Shown here in pieces: positions 26,357-35,068 of a DNA stretch of 41,205 nucleotides. A model generated the notes under the pieces. The model saw only the letters and a list, made by a program, of their open reading frames with translations, made no database searches and had not been told where the DNA came from. Made by a program: the position numbers and the translations under genes. Source of the stretch: Hyphomicrobiales bacterium (GTDB taxonomy: Bacteria; Pseudomonadota; Alphaproteobacteria; Rhizobiales; Phreatobacteraceae). Within the stretch, counting starts at the first letter, position 1; each line of letters starts with the position of its first letter. The stretch is from the NCBI GenBank assembly GCA_017304475.1, contig JAFKKV010000049.1, forward strand, positions 1-41,205, in the 5' to 3' direction.

Positions 26357-27502
26357 ATGACGTCTGCGATCTTCAAGCGGTCCGATATCAATCTCGGCAA
26401 CTGGCGCGACCGGCCATACTCGACCTGGGCATTCCAGAACGTTGCGGAATTCGTGCCGTCGGCGCAGGTGCGCGGCGCGCGCAAGCCGGAAGCGGCTCCG
26501 CTGGACCTCGGCCGGTTTGCCGCCGTCATGGTCAAGGACCAGGCCGACAACGAGGTCGCGCTCGCTGATTTCCTGCGGGGCATGGACAGTGACGCCCTCG
26601 TCATCATGCGCCGCGGCGAGGTCGTTGCGGAATGGTATGCGCCGCATTGCGATCCATTCAGGCCGCACCTGATTTTCTCGATCTCCAAATCGGTCACCGG
26701 GCTGCTCGCCGGCATGCTCGAGGCCAAGGGGTTGCTGTCGCTCGACCGGCTGGTATCCGCCTATATCCCAGACGCCTTGGGCTCGGCCTATGGCGATGTC
26801 ACGGTGCGTGACCTGCTCAACATGACCGTCAGCCTCGATTTCGAGGAAAGCTATCTCGACACCACGGGCGGTTTCGATCGCTATCGCCGGGCCATGTTGT
26901 GGAAACCCGACCGCGCCGACGAGCCGACGCCGACAATGAGACAGTTTTTGTGCTCGCTGCCCAAGGCGGCCCATCCGCACGGCACGGCCCATGCTTATCG
27001 CTCGCCCAATTCGGATATGGCCGGCCTCGTGCTCGAGGCAGCCTCGGGCAAGCGCTACGCCGATCTGCTGAGCGAGCTCCTGTGGCAGCCCATGGGCGCC
27101 CATAGCGACGCGTTCATCACCCTCGATCGCGCCGGTTCCCCGCGCTCTTCCGGCGGTATTTCCGTCACCGCACGCGACCTCGCCCGTCTCGGAGAGCTCG
27201 TCCGGCTGGGCGGCAAGGGTATCGTGCCGGCTGAATTCGTCGAGCGGCTCTGGAGTGGCGGCGACCGCGGCGTCTGGGCTGAGGGGAGCCAGAAATTGCT
27301 CTATCCGGGCGGAAGCTATCGCGCCTACTGGTATGAAACCGGCACCGGCGCGCTGGCCGGCCTGGGCATCTTCGGACAATGCGTGTGGATCGACCGGCAG
27401 TCGGAAACGGTCGCCGTCCGGCTATCGTCGCAGGCCCTGCCGGTTGACGCCGGGCTGACGCAATTGGCCATTGCGATGATGAAGGCGGTGTCCGCAGCCT
27501 GA
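26357..27502 (+). CDS. NylB-like serine amide hydrolase (beta-lactamase fold, family S12 type)
   Basis: A 381-residue cytoplasmic protein of the class C/penicillin-recognising fold. S108-I-S-K111 is the catalytic SxxK, and Y214 in AYRSPNSD is the general-base tyrosine. Length and order match 6-aminohexanoate-dimer hydrolase NylB (about 392 residues; Ser112, Lys115, Tyr215), including ISVTARDLARLGEL and the end region PGGSYRAYWYE, GLGIFGQCVWID and VAVRLSS. NylB relatives hydrolyse linear amides and carboxyl esters. The ATG at 26357 follows GAGGCGGG; the frame is open back to 26189 without a ribosome site. It is divergent from an oligopeptide-type binding protein, so a natural short-amide substrate is plausible. 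Confidence 0.85.
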   Translation: MTSAIFKRSDINLGNWRDRPYSTWAFQNVAEFVPSAQVRGARKPEAAPLDLGRFAAVMVKDQADNEVALADFLRGMDSDALVIMRRGEVVAEWYAPHCDPFRPHLIFSISKSVTGLLAGMLEAKGLLSLDRLVSAYIPDALGSAYGDVTVRDLLNMTVSLDFEESYLDTTGGFDRYRRAMLWKPDRADEPTPTMRQFLCSLPKAAHPHGTAHAYRSPNSDMAGLVLEAASGKRYADLLSELLWQPMGAHSDAFITLDRAGSPRSSGGISVTARDLARLGELVRLGGKGIVPAEFVERLWSGGDRGVWAEGSQKLLYPGGSYRAYWYETGTGALAGLGIFGQCVWIDRQSETVAVRLSSQALPVDAGLTQLAIAMMKAVSAA

Positions 27503-27542
27503 GCCGCAGTGGCCGGTCTTGCCCCGTCGAGACGAGATGGCA

Positions 27543-27650
27543 GGCATGAACCGGACCCATCATGGCGTCGGCGGCACCATCGGCTTCGCCGACCCGGCCG
27601 CCAAGATCGGCTTCAGCGACGCCATGAACCAGATGAATGCGCGATTGCCG
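27543..27650 (+). pseudogene. C-terminal fragment of a second beta-lactamase-fold hydrolase
   Basis: The plus frame here reads HGVGGTIGFADPAAKIGFS then AMNQMNARL. This is the conserved C-terminal strand region (HxGxGG...GFADPE...GxxMNxM) of EstB/class C-type serine hydrolases. No N-terminal part, SxxK or YxN is present, and the preceding gene already has its own different C-terminus, so this is a leftover from another copy rather than an extension. It lies 41 bases downstream of the NylB-like stop. The rest of the gap to 27877 shows nothing nameable. Confidence 0.6.
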
Positions 27651-27877
27651 ATGGCCGTCAGATCAAGCGCACCACGATTTCTCACGTCACTCCAAAAATA
27701 ACCGCAAGGTGAGGGCGCATTCTCCTTGCGCCTTCCCTCGCGATAGATCTGATCCAGACAGGTCGTGAACAAAAAACAATTGATCGCCTTGGCAAGAATG
27801 AGACGTCCGCGAAGATAAACCCCCATCCCCGGCAAGGTGAGACGCATCTGCCCCGGGTGAAGATTGGAGGGTCGATC

Positions 27878-28834
27878 ATGTCTATCATTCCGCAGCTCAG
27901 GCGCCTCATGCTGGCGCTGGCCGTCGTCATCGTCAGCACGACCCTTGTCGTTGCCAGCGCGCTGACCGCGCTCGCGAATTCGGGCCCGCTCGTCACCACC
28001 GACTGGCTCGAGCAGAATCTCGCCAATCCGAAGGTCAGGGTGATCGAGGTCAGCGTCGAGCCGGGCCTGTTCGAGCGCGGCCATGTCCCGGGCGCCCAGA
28101 ACGTGGTCTGGCACACCGACCTGGTCGAGACGGTCAATCGCGATATCGCCAGCCGCGAGAAGTTCCAGGCACTGCTGCGCCGGCTCGGCATCGACAAGGA
28201 CACGACCGTCGTCCTTTATGGCGACAACAACAATTGGTTCGCCGCCTGGGGCGCCTGGGTGTTCGACATCTATGGCCTGCGCGACAACGTGAAGCTCCTG
28301 GATGGCGGCCGCCGGAAATGGGAGCTGGAGCGCCGCCCCTACGCGACCAATGTCGCGCCGGTCGTCGCGAGCACGATCACGCTCGCCGAACCCAACCGGT
28401 CGCTCCGCGCGCGCATCACCGACGTGCTGAACGTGGTGGAGAAGCGTTCGGAGGCCCGCATCCTCGACATCCGCTCGCCGGATGAGTTCAGCGGCAAGAT
28501 CATCGCGCCGTCGGGCGTGCCGGAACTGGCGATCCGTGCCGGTCACATCCCGGGCGCGGTCAATGTGCCCTGGGCCCGGGCGGTGAATGCCGCAGACGGC
28601 ACGATCAAGCCGATCGAGGAGTTGCGCAAGCTCTATGCCGAGGTCGGCATCGACGGCACCAAGCCGATCATCACGACCTGCCGGATCGGCGAGCGCTCCA
28701 GCCATACCTGGTTCATCCTGTCCCGGCTGCTCGGCTATCAGGTGGCGAACTATGACGGCTCCTGGACCGAATATGGCAACCTGGTCGGGGTTCCCATCGC
28801 CAATCCGGCCGGCACCGTCTGGGGTGGCAAGTGA
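27878..28834 (+). CDS. Exported thiosulfate/mercaptopyruvate sulfurtransferase (two rhodanese domains)
   Basis: A 318-residue rhodanese-family enzyme that transfers sulfane sulfur from thiosulfate or 3-mercaptopyruvate to a thiol or cyanide. An N-terminal hydrophobic signal (LMLALAVVIVSTTLVVASAL, cleavage near residue 34) places it in the periplasm. An inactive N-terminal rhodanese domain (GHVPGAQNVVWHTD, DGGRRKWELE) precedes the catalytic one, with the cysteine in CRIGERSSHTWF. TTGGAGGG precedes the ATG at 27878; an in-frame GTG at 27857 is not favoured. A YeeE/YedE sulfur transporter gene follows after 37 bases, so the pair probably handles thiosulfate or protein-bound sulfur together. Confidence 0.92.
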   Translation: MSIIPQLRRLMLALAVVIVSTTLVVASALTALANSGPLVTTDWLEQNLANPKVRVIEVSVEPGLFERGHVPGAQNVVWHTDLVETVNRDIASREKFQALLRRLGIDKDTTVVLYGDNNNWFAAWGAWVFDIYGLRDNVKLLDGGRRKWELERRPYATNVAPVVASTITLAEPNRSLRARITDVLNVVEKRSEARILDIRSPDEFSGKIIAPSGVPELAIRAGHIPGAVNVPWARAVNAADGTIKPIEELRKLYAEVGIDGTKPIITTCRIGERSSHTWFILSRLLGYQVANYDGSWTEYGNLVGVPIANPAGTVWGGK

Positions 28835-28871
28835 GCGGCGTCGATCTTTTCGGGCGCTGGGCCACGCAGGC

Positions 28872-30101
28872 ATGACGTCGACGGTTCAGACAAAACGGGC
28901 GGGTGGCGCGTTGGCGCCGTCCGCCGTCCTGCGTTACGGCGCGGCGGCGATGGCCGGCCTGGCCGTGATCGCGGCCGCCCATTGGCTCGGCGGGCAGCCG
29001 GGCCCGGGGCCGCAATTGCAGCTCTCCTTGATCCTGGGCGCGGCCTTCGGCTTCGTCCTGCAGCGATCGCGCTTCTGCTTCCTCTGCATCTGGCGCGACT
29101 GGCTCGACCGGCGCGATCCGCGCGGTCTGCTGGGCGTGCTCGCCGCCCTTGGCGTCGGACTTGCCGGCTACACGCTGGTCTACGGCGCCTGGCTGCCGGA
29201 TCCCGGTGGAATCCGTTTGCCGCCGACAGCCCATATCGGCCCGGTCGGGCCGGCGCTCATTCTCGGCGGCCTGATCTTCGGCGCCGGCATGGCCATTTCC
29301 GGCTCCTGCATCAGCGCCCATCTCTACCGTCTCGGCGAAGGCTCGCCGACCGCGCCTTTCGCCCTGATCGGGGCCGGCTTCGGCTTCGTTCTCGGATTTC
29401 TCAGCTGGAACTGGCTTTATCTCGAAACCATCGCGGCGGCACCGGTTCTCTGGCTGCCGCGCCATCTCGGTTATGCCGGCGCTCTCACGCTCGGCATCGG
29501 TGTCGCGGCGGCGGAGGCGATCCTCCTGATCCGGCGGCTGCCGCCGAGCGCGACGCCGCCGACGGCGATCGATCCGATCAAGGCCGTTTTCATCCAGCGC
29601 TGGCCGGCCTGGATCGGCGGCCTTGCGGTCGGCGCCATCGCGATCGCTGCCTATCTCCGTCTCAGCCCGCTCGGCGTCACCGCCGAAATCGGCTCGCGCA
29701 TGCGTCAGGCGGCCGATGCGGCGGGGCTGCTGCCGGCGCGCCTGGAGGGGCTCGATACCCTGCGCGGCTGCGCCACTGTGGTGCGCGACGCGATCTGGAC
29801 GCCGAACGGCCTGTTCATCGTCGGTCTCGTCGCTGCGTCTTTCGTCGCCGCGCTCCTGTCCGGCGCCTTCCGGCCGGCCCGCCCGCGACCGGGCCATGTC
29901 GTGCGCGGATTGCTGGGAGGAGTTCTGCTCGGTTTCGGCGCCATGATCGGGCTCGGCTGCACCGTCGGCACGCTGCTCTCCGGCATCATGGCGGGCGCGG
30001 TGTCCGGCTGGGTCTATCTCGCCGCGCTGATGGCCGGCACCACGCTGACATTGCGGGTCGGCCGCCGCCTCGGCGTGCTGGAAGGACCGGCCGCCTCGTA
30101 G
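28872..30101 (+). CDS. YeeE/YedE-family sulfur (thiosulfate) transporter
   Basis: A 409-residue membrane protein with about ten helices, of the DUF395/YeeE family. Conserved cysteine sites are visible: SRFCFLCIW near residue 60, GSCISAHLYRLGEG near 148, and GLGCTVGTLLSGI near 365. In the studied YeeE (TsuA) these cysteines pass thiosulfate through the channel by transient S-S-H bonding. I chose the ATG at 28872 because upstream codons of the frame overlap the sulfurtransferase. The paired periplasmic sulfurtransferase supports uptake of sulfur compounds. A role in supplying sulfur to the sulfonate-like operon at 13345-22051 is only suggested by regional theme. Confidence 0.88.
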   Translation: MTSTVQTKRAGGALAPSAVLRYGAAAMAGLAVIAAAHWLGGQPGPGPQLQLSLILGAAFGFVLQRSRFCFLCIWRDWLDRRDPRGLLGVLAALGVGLAGYTLVYGAWLPDPGGIRLPPTAHIGPVGPALILGGLIFGAGMAISGSCISAHLYRLGEGSPTAPFALIGAGFGFVLGFLSWNWLYLETIAAAPVLWLPRHLGYAGALTLGIGVAAAEAILLIRRLPPSATPPTAIDPIKAVFIQRWPAWIGGLAVGAIAIAAYLRLSPLGVTAEIGSRMRQAADAAGLLPARLEGLDTLRGCATVVRDAIWTPNGLFIVGLVAASFVAALLSGAFRPARPRPGHVVRGLLGGVLLGFGAMIGLGCTVGTLLSGIMAGAVSGWVYLAALMAGTTLTLRVGRRLGVLEGPAAS

Positions 30102-30428
30102 GGCCGGGCGGCGTTCAGCCGGGCACGCATCGCGGCGGGCCGCCGCTCCCGGATGAGGCAAGCATCGAAGCCACCATCATGCCGATGAAAACGCGGCGGC
30201 CGCGGACCATCGGATCGCGCCGCCGCGGCCGGCGCGCATTCGCGACACGCGGACTGCGTGCATCGACGACTTTCACGCTCGGATCACGCTCGCCCACCCA
30301 TGCTCCGCCGCAGCGCGTCGGCGAACCAGCCGGCGAAGCGGCTGGTCGGGATCTCCAGGCTCCGTCAGCACGAGAGAGAGGTCGTTCCGGCACCGGTCGT
30401 CATGGTGCCGCAGATGGAGGAGGCGAAC
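30102..30428. other. Intergenic region before the cell-wall hydrolase gene
   Basis: These 327 bases hold no supported gene. The plus frame of the hydrolase is open back to 30258, but those codons are arginine- and proline-rich and lack a ribosome site. A minus-strand frame at 30115-30393 has no recognisable motif. Confidence 0.35.
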
Positions 30429-32168
30429 ATGGCATTGCTTGGTCAGGACGTCATCGATATCGGGTCGACGCGGCTGAAGCAGCAATATGTGCTGGGTGCG
30501 CATGTGCCGCTCGACAATCCCAATTGGCAGGGGCCTTGGGATTGCGCCGAATTCACCTCCTGGTGCGCCTACCAGGCCTATGGAATGATCTTCGGGGCGG
30601 GCAATGTCACCAAGGTGGCCAAGGCGGAACCCTATTCCGGCTACTGGTATGCCGAGGCCCGCAAGAAGGCCCTGGTCATCAGCCCGGCGGAGGCGCTCAA
30701 GATCCCCGGAGCCGTGCTGATCCGGGCGCCGGCGCCCGGCAAGATCGGTCATGTCGCCTTCGCGCTCGGCGACAATGACCGGACGCTGGAGGCCCGGGGC
30801 GCGGCCTTCGGGGTCGGCATCTTCAAGGGCGCGGCCGGCCGCTCCTGGAGCATCGGCTGCCTGCTGCCCGGGGTGGACTATGCCAATGGTCTGAAGCCGC
30901 CGGTGCTGGAGCCGCCGGCCGACAAGTCGCCGGCCCTGCCGCCGGGCTATTTCTGGCTGAAGACGCCCAATTTCAAAGGGGCGGCCATCGTCGCGCTCCA
31001 ACGGGCGCTGAAGGCCAAGGCCATCGATCCCGGGCCGTTCGACGGCGAATACGGGCCGATGACGAATGCGGCGGTCATCTCGTTCCAGCTGGTCAAGGGG
31101 CTGGAGGTCGACGGCGTGGTCGGCCCCAATACGGCGGGTGCGCTCGGGCTTGCCTTTCCGGTCGTGCCGAACGCCGAGGACGAACAGATCTACCGGGACG
31201 CGCGGACGCCCAAGGGGCCCGTTTCGATCAAGCTGCCGCAGGGGGCGGCGGCGCTCGATGCCATCGTCGATATCGCGCAGAGCGGCAAGACCTTCAGTGC
31301 GAAGACCGCATCGGGCTTCGGTTTCATCATCGCGGCCACGACCCAGTTCACCGACGACATGAACCGGACCGGCTTGTACCAGGACAAGACGGCGATCAAG
31401 GACAGCCTGAAATTCGGCGCCTACAAGACCGCCGACTACAGCCCCGCTTTCGGGCAATGGGCGCATTTCATCGAGCCGACGCTGACGGCGGAAGGCGGCG
31501 GCCGTTTCGCGACGCTCAACACCTATGATCGCGCGGCCTTCACCTTCGGCGCGCCGCAGCTCGCGGCCCATACGCCGGGCGAGAATTTCATCGTCTATCT
31601 GCAAAGGCTGCTCGGCCTCGCCGATGCCGACAAGCATTTTCCCGAGCTCTCGCTGCGCAAGAATGCGGCGGGCCGGACGACGGTCCACCGGGCCGATGGC
31701 GGCGGCTTCGAGGATCTGGAACAGGTGATCATCGTCGAACGCCCGAACGGCAAGAAGGAACGGCAGCTGGCGCGGCTGATGGCCTATCTCAACCCGTCGC
31801 CGACCTCCATCGACGCCGCCGAACTGTCGACCTCCGCGCGCCTGATGAACTGGCTGCGGATCGACCCAAAGGCCAAGGAGCTGCAGATCAGCGTCTTCAT
31901 CGATCACGCCAAGGCGCGATTCGATCTCGCCAAGACCAAGGTGGACGGCTTTACCGGTGACGACTGGCGCATTTCGCTCTGGATCATGGACATCATGCAC
32001 CAAGGCCGTGGCAGCTTCGGCGAAATGACCGCGGCCCTTGCCTCAGGTGACCCGGAGGGCCGGCTCAAGGAGCTCGGCTGGCCGAAATACAAGACGCGGA
32101 TCCAGACGGTGGAGGCGGCGGTCGGGCGGCTCGCGGCGAGCGGCGTCATGAACGGCTTCAAGGTCTGA
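30429..32168 (+). CDS. Modular peptidoglycan hydrolase: NlpC/P60-like, PG-binding, C-terminal lysozyme-like region
   Basis: A 579-residue protein. Residues 30-150 look like an NlpC/P60 or CHAP cysteine peptidase, with C39 in WDCAEFTSWCAY and H108 in KIGHVAFALG. Residues 183-240 are a peptidoglycan-binding type 1 domain (ALQRALKAK, DGEYGPMTNAAVISFQ, VDGVVGPNTAGAL). The C-terminal 300 residues are not a family I can name; E349, E355 and FTFGAPQLAAH (371-381) resemble the catalytic glutamate and following segment of lysozyme-like enzymes. No signal peptide is visible, so export could be by a dedicated system, or the protein could be of phage origin. The ATG at 30429 follows GGAGGAGG. It is monocistronic, with a hairpin after the stop. 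Confidence 0.75.
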   Translation: MALLGQDVIDIGSTRLKQQYVLGAHVPLDNPNWQGPWDCAEFTSWCAYQAYGMIFGAGNVTKVAKAEPYSGYWYAEARKKALVISPAEALKIPGAVLIRAPAPGKIGHVAFALGDNDRTLEARGAAFGVGIFKGAAGRSWSIGCLLPGVDYANGLKPPVLEPPADKSPALPPGYFWLKTPNFKGAAIVALQRALKAKAIDPGPFDGEYGPMTNAAVISFQLVKGLEVDGVVGPNTAGALGLAFPVVPNAEDEQIYRDARTPKGPVSIKLPQGAAALDAIVDIAQSGKTFSAKTASGFGFIIAATTQFTDDMNRTGLYQDKTAIKDSLKFGAYKTADYSPAFGQWAHFIEPTLTAEGGGRFATLNTYDRAAFTFGAPQLAAHTPGENFIVYLQRLLGLADADKHFPELSLRKNAAGRTTVHRADGGGFEDLEQVIIVERPNGKKERQLARLMAYLNPSPTSIDAAELSTSARLMNWLRIDPKAKELQISVFIDHAKARFDLAKTKVDGFTGDDWRISLWIMDIMHQGRGSFGEMTAALASGDPEGRLKELGWPKYKTRIQTVEAAVGRLAASGVMNGFKV

Positions 32169-32173
32169 TCGGC

Positions 32174-32201
32174 GCGCGTCCGGGCCCATGGCCCGGCGCG
32201 C
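32174..32201 (+). terminator. GC-rich hairpin after the hydrolase gene
   Basis: Bases 32174-32186 pair with 32190-32201 (GGGCC/GGCCC core extended by GCGCG/CGCGC, one bulge) around CAT, six bases after the stop. No T-run follows, so it is terminator-like only. Confidence 0.45.
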
Positions 32202-32396
32202 CCGGCCGGCATCGTTCCGGCCTCGGCCATATTCGCCGCCGCGCCATCGGCGCGGCGATGCGACCATGCGTTTCACGCCCGCCGTTTTGGACTAGTCTGG
32301 CCATGGCGCGTTCGCCTGGGCCGGTCATTCCTCCATGGGGCTGTCCGCGCGATCGGGCCGAGGACGGCGCATCGCATCGGAAGGATCGGCGGCACC

Positions 32397-32912
32397 ATGG
32401 TCAGGCTCAATGAAATCCGCGCAGGCGAGGTGACCGTCGAGGCGCCGCCGCCGACCGATGCCGGGCTGGTCTTCATCGGCCGTATCCGCACGCCCTGGAC
32501 CTCGCGGCTGGAATGTCCGCGGCTCGGCCGCCCCGACGGCCCGGTCTGCCGCATCGAGCTGTTCGAACCCTGGATCGGCGCGCTCGACGGCGTCGCCGCC
32601 TTCGAGCGGCTGGAAGTGCTCTACTGGATGCACCTGTCGCGCCGCGACCTGGTGCGCCAGAGCCCCGCCGATGACGGTGTCACGCGCGGCACTTTCGCCC
32701 TGCGCTCGCCGGCCCGCCCCAATCCGATCGGCACGGCCGTCGTCACGCTTGTCGGCGTGGAGGGGGGCACTTTGTCGGTGCGCGGCCTCGACTGCCTCGA
32801 CGGCACGCCGCTGATCGACCTGAAGCCCGATCGCGGCCTGTTCACACCGCTCGCCAGGCCGCAGAAGGGTGATTTCGACGTCGACGAGCCGAAGCCGGTT
32901 GCCTCGGAATGA
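32397..32912 (+). CDS. trmO: tRNA (t6A37-N6)-methyltransferase TrmO
   Basis: A 171-residue TrmO (TsaA) enzyme that methylates N6-threonylcarbamoyladenosine at position 37 of tRNA-Thr using S-adenosylmethionine. The family signature RSPARPNPIGTAVV lies at about residues 102-115, followed by GLDCLDGTPLIDLKPD. The N-terminal IGRIRTPW and YWMHLSRRD also match. It is of the short type lacking the C-terminal domain of the E. coli protein. The stop overlaps the FUSC gene start (ATGA at 32909-32912), so the two are co-translated although no functional link is obvious. Confidence 0.92.
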   Translation: MVRLNEIRAGEVTVEAPPPTDAGLVFIGRIRTPWTSRLECPRLGRPDGPVCRIELFEPWIGALDGVAAFERLEVLYWMHLSRRDLVRQSPADDGVTRGTFALRSPARPNPIGTAVVTLVGVEGGTLSVRGLDCLDGTPLIDLKPDRGLFTPLARPQKGDFDVDEPKPVASE

Positions 32913-33970
32913 CCACGCGGGACGACGCCACCACGCGGCCGACAGCGCCGCCGGCAGCGAGCGATCCGCTCTGGGCGAGGTCGCTGCGCTTCACCGCGAC
33001 CATTCTGGTGCCGGTCACGGTCGGCCTGTCGGCCGGCGGCGGCGCTTGGCTGCCCTATGGCATGCTGACGGCGATCGTCGCCTTCAGCGGCGATACCGGC
33101 GGCAGGCCTTGGCCGCGCCTGGCCTGGATGGCGGCCGCGGGCGGCGCGCTGGCCGTCGGCGGCGCCATCGGCACCTGGGTTCAGGGCTCGCCGCTGCTGC
33201 TCTGTTTCGCCTTCGCGCTGGCCGGCATTCTCTACGCCCTCACCGAGATCGCTCACGCCATCGCGCTCACCATGTCGCGCTTCGCCTGTTTCGCCCTGGC
33301 GCTCAGCGCGTTGCAGGCGCCGCTCCGCCTGTTCGATCTTGCCGTCCTGGTGGGCGTCACGCTGCTCGCCTGGGCCATCTCGGTCGCCTGGGACCTGGCC
33401 GGGGGCCGTTGGCGCGCTTCCACCGTGCCGCACTGGACCGAGGTGCTGCGGGCGCTGCATGCCCGCGAGCTGAAGCGGATCACCTTCGCGGTGGCCACAG
33501 CCGTCAGCATTCCGCTCGCCTTTCTCGCCAGCACGGCGCTCGGCCTGCAAAAGCCCTATTGGACCATGCTCACCTTGGTCCTGGTGCTGCGTGTCGACTT
33601 CCTGTCGAGCCGCCGGCAGATGCTGGACCGCTTCATCGGCACCTTGCTGGGCGTGGTGGCCGCCGGCGCGCTCGCCTATGTCGCGCCGTCCCACAGCGCC
33701 ATGATGCCGGCGCTCATCCTGGTCGCGCTGCTGCGCTGGCCGGCGCAGCAGCAGCACGGCATTCTCGGCGTCGCCTCGATGACCGCCTTCGTCATGCTGA
33801 CCATCGAGATCACGGCGATCTCCTCCGGCCAGGCCCTGCCGCTGCTGGAGGCGCGCATTGCCGATACCGCGCTCGGCTGCGGCTTCGCGCTGTTCGCCCT
33901 GTTGCTGGAACATGGCCTGCGCCGGACCGTGCTCCGGATCCGCCTGACCCGCCGGGCGCCGCTGATCTGA
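32909..33970 (+). CDS. FUSC-family inner-membrane protein
   Basis: A 353-residue protein with two repeats of five to six membrane helices, matching the fusaric-acid-resistance/aromatic-acid exporter (FUSC, YccS-like) fold. The second half starts at about residue 180 (HARELKRITFAVATAVSIPLA) and has KPYWTMLTLVLVLRVD, the usual FUSC signature with a PYW in place of the common xxW. These proteins are proposed to export aromatic acids or toxic weak acids. It lacks the large cytoplasmic domain of AaeB-type pumps. It is coupled to trmO by a 4-base overlap. Confidence 0.82.
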   Translation: MTTRDDATTRPTAPPAASDPLWARSLRFTATILVPVTVGLSAGGGAWLPYGMLTAIVAFSGDTGGRPWPRLAWMAAAGGALAVGGAIGTWVQGSPLLLCFAFALAGILYALTEIAHAIALTMSRFACFALALSALQAPLRLFDLAVLVGVTLLAWAISVAWDLAGGRWRASTVPHWTEVLRALHARELKRITFAVATAVSIPLAFLASTALGLQKPYWTMLTLVLVLRVDFLSSRRQMLDRFIGTLLGVVAAGALAYVAPSHSAMMPALILVALLRWPAQQQHGILGVASMTAFVMLTIEITAISSGQALPLLEARIADTALGCGFALFALLLEHGLRRTVLRIRLTRRAPLI

Positions 33971-34073
33971 CGGGGCCGCGCCCCTGTCCGCGATCATGCG
34001 GCCAGGTCGCGGCGGCAGCGTTTCGCCGTTATGCTATCGATCGGTCGAAACGAGCGGGAGCGACGGAAAGCGC

Positions 34074-34397
34074 ATGGCACAGGCTGAGGATCATGTCTTG
34101 GGTCGCCAGATCGCGGCCGCCCGCGCACTCGTCGGCCTGAGCAAGGCGGAGCTCGCGGCGGAGGCCGGGACCAGCGTGGAGACGCTGCGACGGATCGAGG
34201 CGGCGAGCGGCACGGCCGTCGGCCCCGCCGAGGCGATCGCGGCGGTGCGGGCGGCGCTGGAGCGGGCCGGCGCCGTATTCATTCCGGAAGACGGGCTGGG
34301 CGCCGGGGTCAGGTTGAAATTCACCCGGCTCGAGACGCGCCAGATCGGCCGCTGGGAAGGCGAGGGCGGGCGCGCCGCCGATGACGACGTTCCCTGA
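34074..34397 (+). CDS. Small XRE-like helix-turn-helix regulator
   Basis: A 107-residue protein with a lambda-repressor/XRE-type helix-turn-helix at about residues 10-65: QIAAARALVGLSKAELAAEA, GTSVETLRRIE. A short C-terminal part (RAALERAGAVFIPEDGLGAG) is the pattern seen in many small alphaproteobacterial XRE proteins and may dimerise. The ATG at 34074 follows GGAAAG. The frame extends back to 33996 without a ribosome site. It lies between the FUSC gene and a convergent flavin reductase gene. Its target is unknown. Confidence 0.8.
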   Translation: MAQAEDHVLGRQIAAARALVGLSKAELAAEAGTSVETLRRIEAASGTAVGPAEAIAAVRAALERAGAVFIPEDGLGAGVRLKFTRLETRQIGRWEGEGGRAADDDVP

Positions 34398-34417
34398 TCG
34401 CCGGCGCCCGCCGGGGC

Positions 34418-35068
34418 TCAGCCGGTCTTCTTGCCGGCCTGGCCCGCCTGCCAGTCGGCATAGCTGACGCGGTTCAGCGCGAAGACGTCGCGCTGGCGGG
34501 TATAGAGATTGCCGTAGAGCCGGCCGATCGGCTTGTAGGCCTCGATATCGACGTCGAAACGCTCGTTCATCACGTCCTCGCGCACATGCACGTGCACGAC
34601 GCGGCCGACCAGCAATTCGCGCTGCGGGCCGAAGGACAGCGAGACCTCGCGGCGGCATTCGAGCGCCGCCGGTGCCTCGGCGATCCGTGGCGGCCGGACC
34701 AGGGTCGAGGCCGCCGTGCTCAGCCCGGCCGCCGCGATCTCCGACGTCTCGGCCGGAAAATCGGTGGCGCAGATGTTCATCGCCTCGGCCAGGGCCTCGT
34801 CGACCAGGTTGACCACGAACTCGCCGGTTTCCTGGATATTGACCGTGGTGTCCTTGGCGGAATGATCCGGCTTGTGCTGCAGGCCGAGCACCACCAGCGG
34901 CGGGGCCTCGGAGAAGACGTTGAAGAAGGAGAAGGGCGCGGCATTGACCTCACCCTTGGCGCTGATCGACGAGACCAGCGCGATCGGCCGCGGGATCACC
35001 AGCGAGCAGAGGATCTTGTAGACACGGTCATCGGGCAGCGTATCGAGGGCAATAGAGCGCATGGTCAT
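34418..35068 (-). CDS. Flavin reductase family (FMN-binding split-barrel) protein
   Basis: A 216-residue protein of the DIM6/NTAB flavin-reductase family. It reduces FMN with NAD(P)H for diffusible use by two-component monooxygenases. IPRPIALVSSISAKGEVNAA and PFSFFNVFSEAPPLVVLG at about residues 25-62 form the flavin-binding barrel, and residues 70-95 (DTTVNIQETGEFVVNLV) complete the pattern. The C-terminus (YKPIGRLYGNLYTRQRDVFAL) is typical of the RutF-unrelated subgroup. It could supply reduced flavin to the LLM enzymes at 13345-22051, though it is 12 kb away and not in their operon. Start M1 (35068) and M3 (35062) are both possible. Confidence 0.85.
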   Translation of the reverse strand: MTMRSIALDTLPDDRVYKILCSLVIPRPIALVSSISAKGEVNAAPFSFFNVFSEAPPLVVLGLQHKPDHSAKDTTVNIQETGEFVVNLVDEALAEAMNICATDFPAETSEIAAAGLSTAASTLVRPPRIAEAPAALECRREVSLSFGPQRELLVGRVVHVHVREDVMNERFDVDIEAYKPIGRLYGNLYTRQRDVFALNRVSYADWQAGQAGKKTG

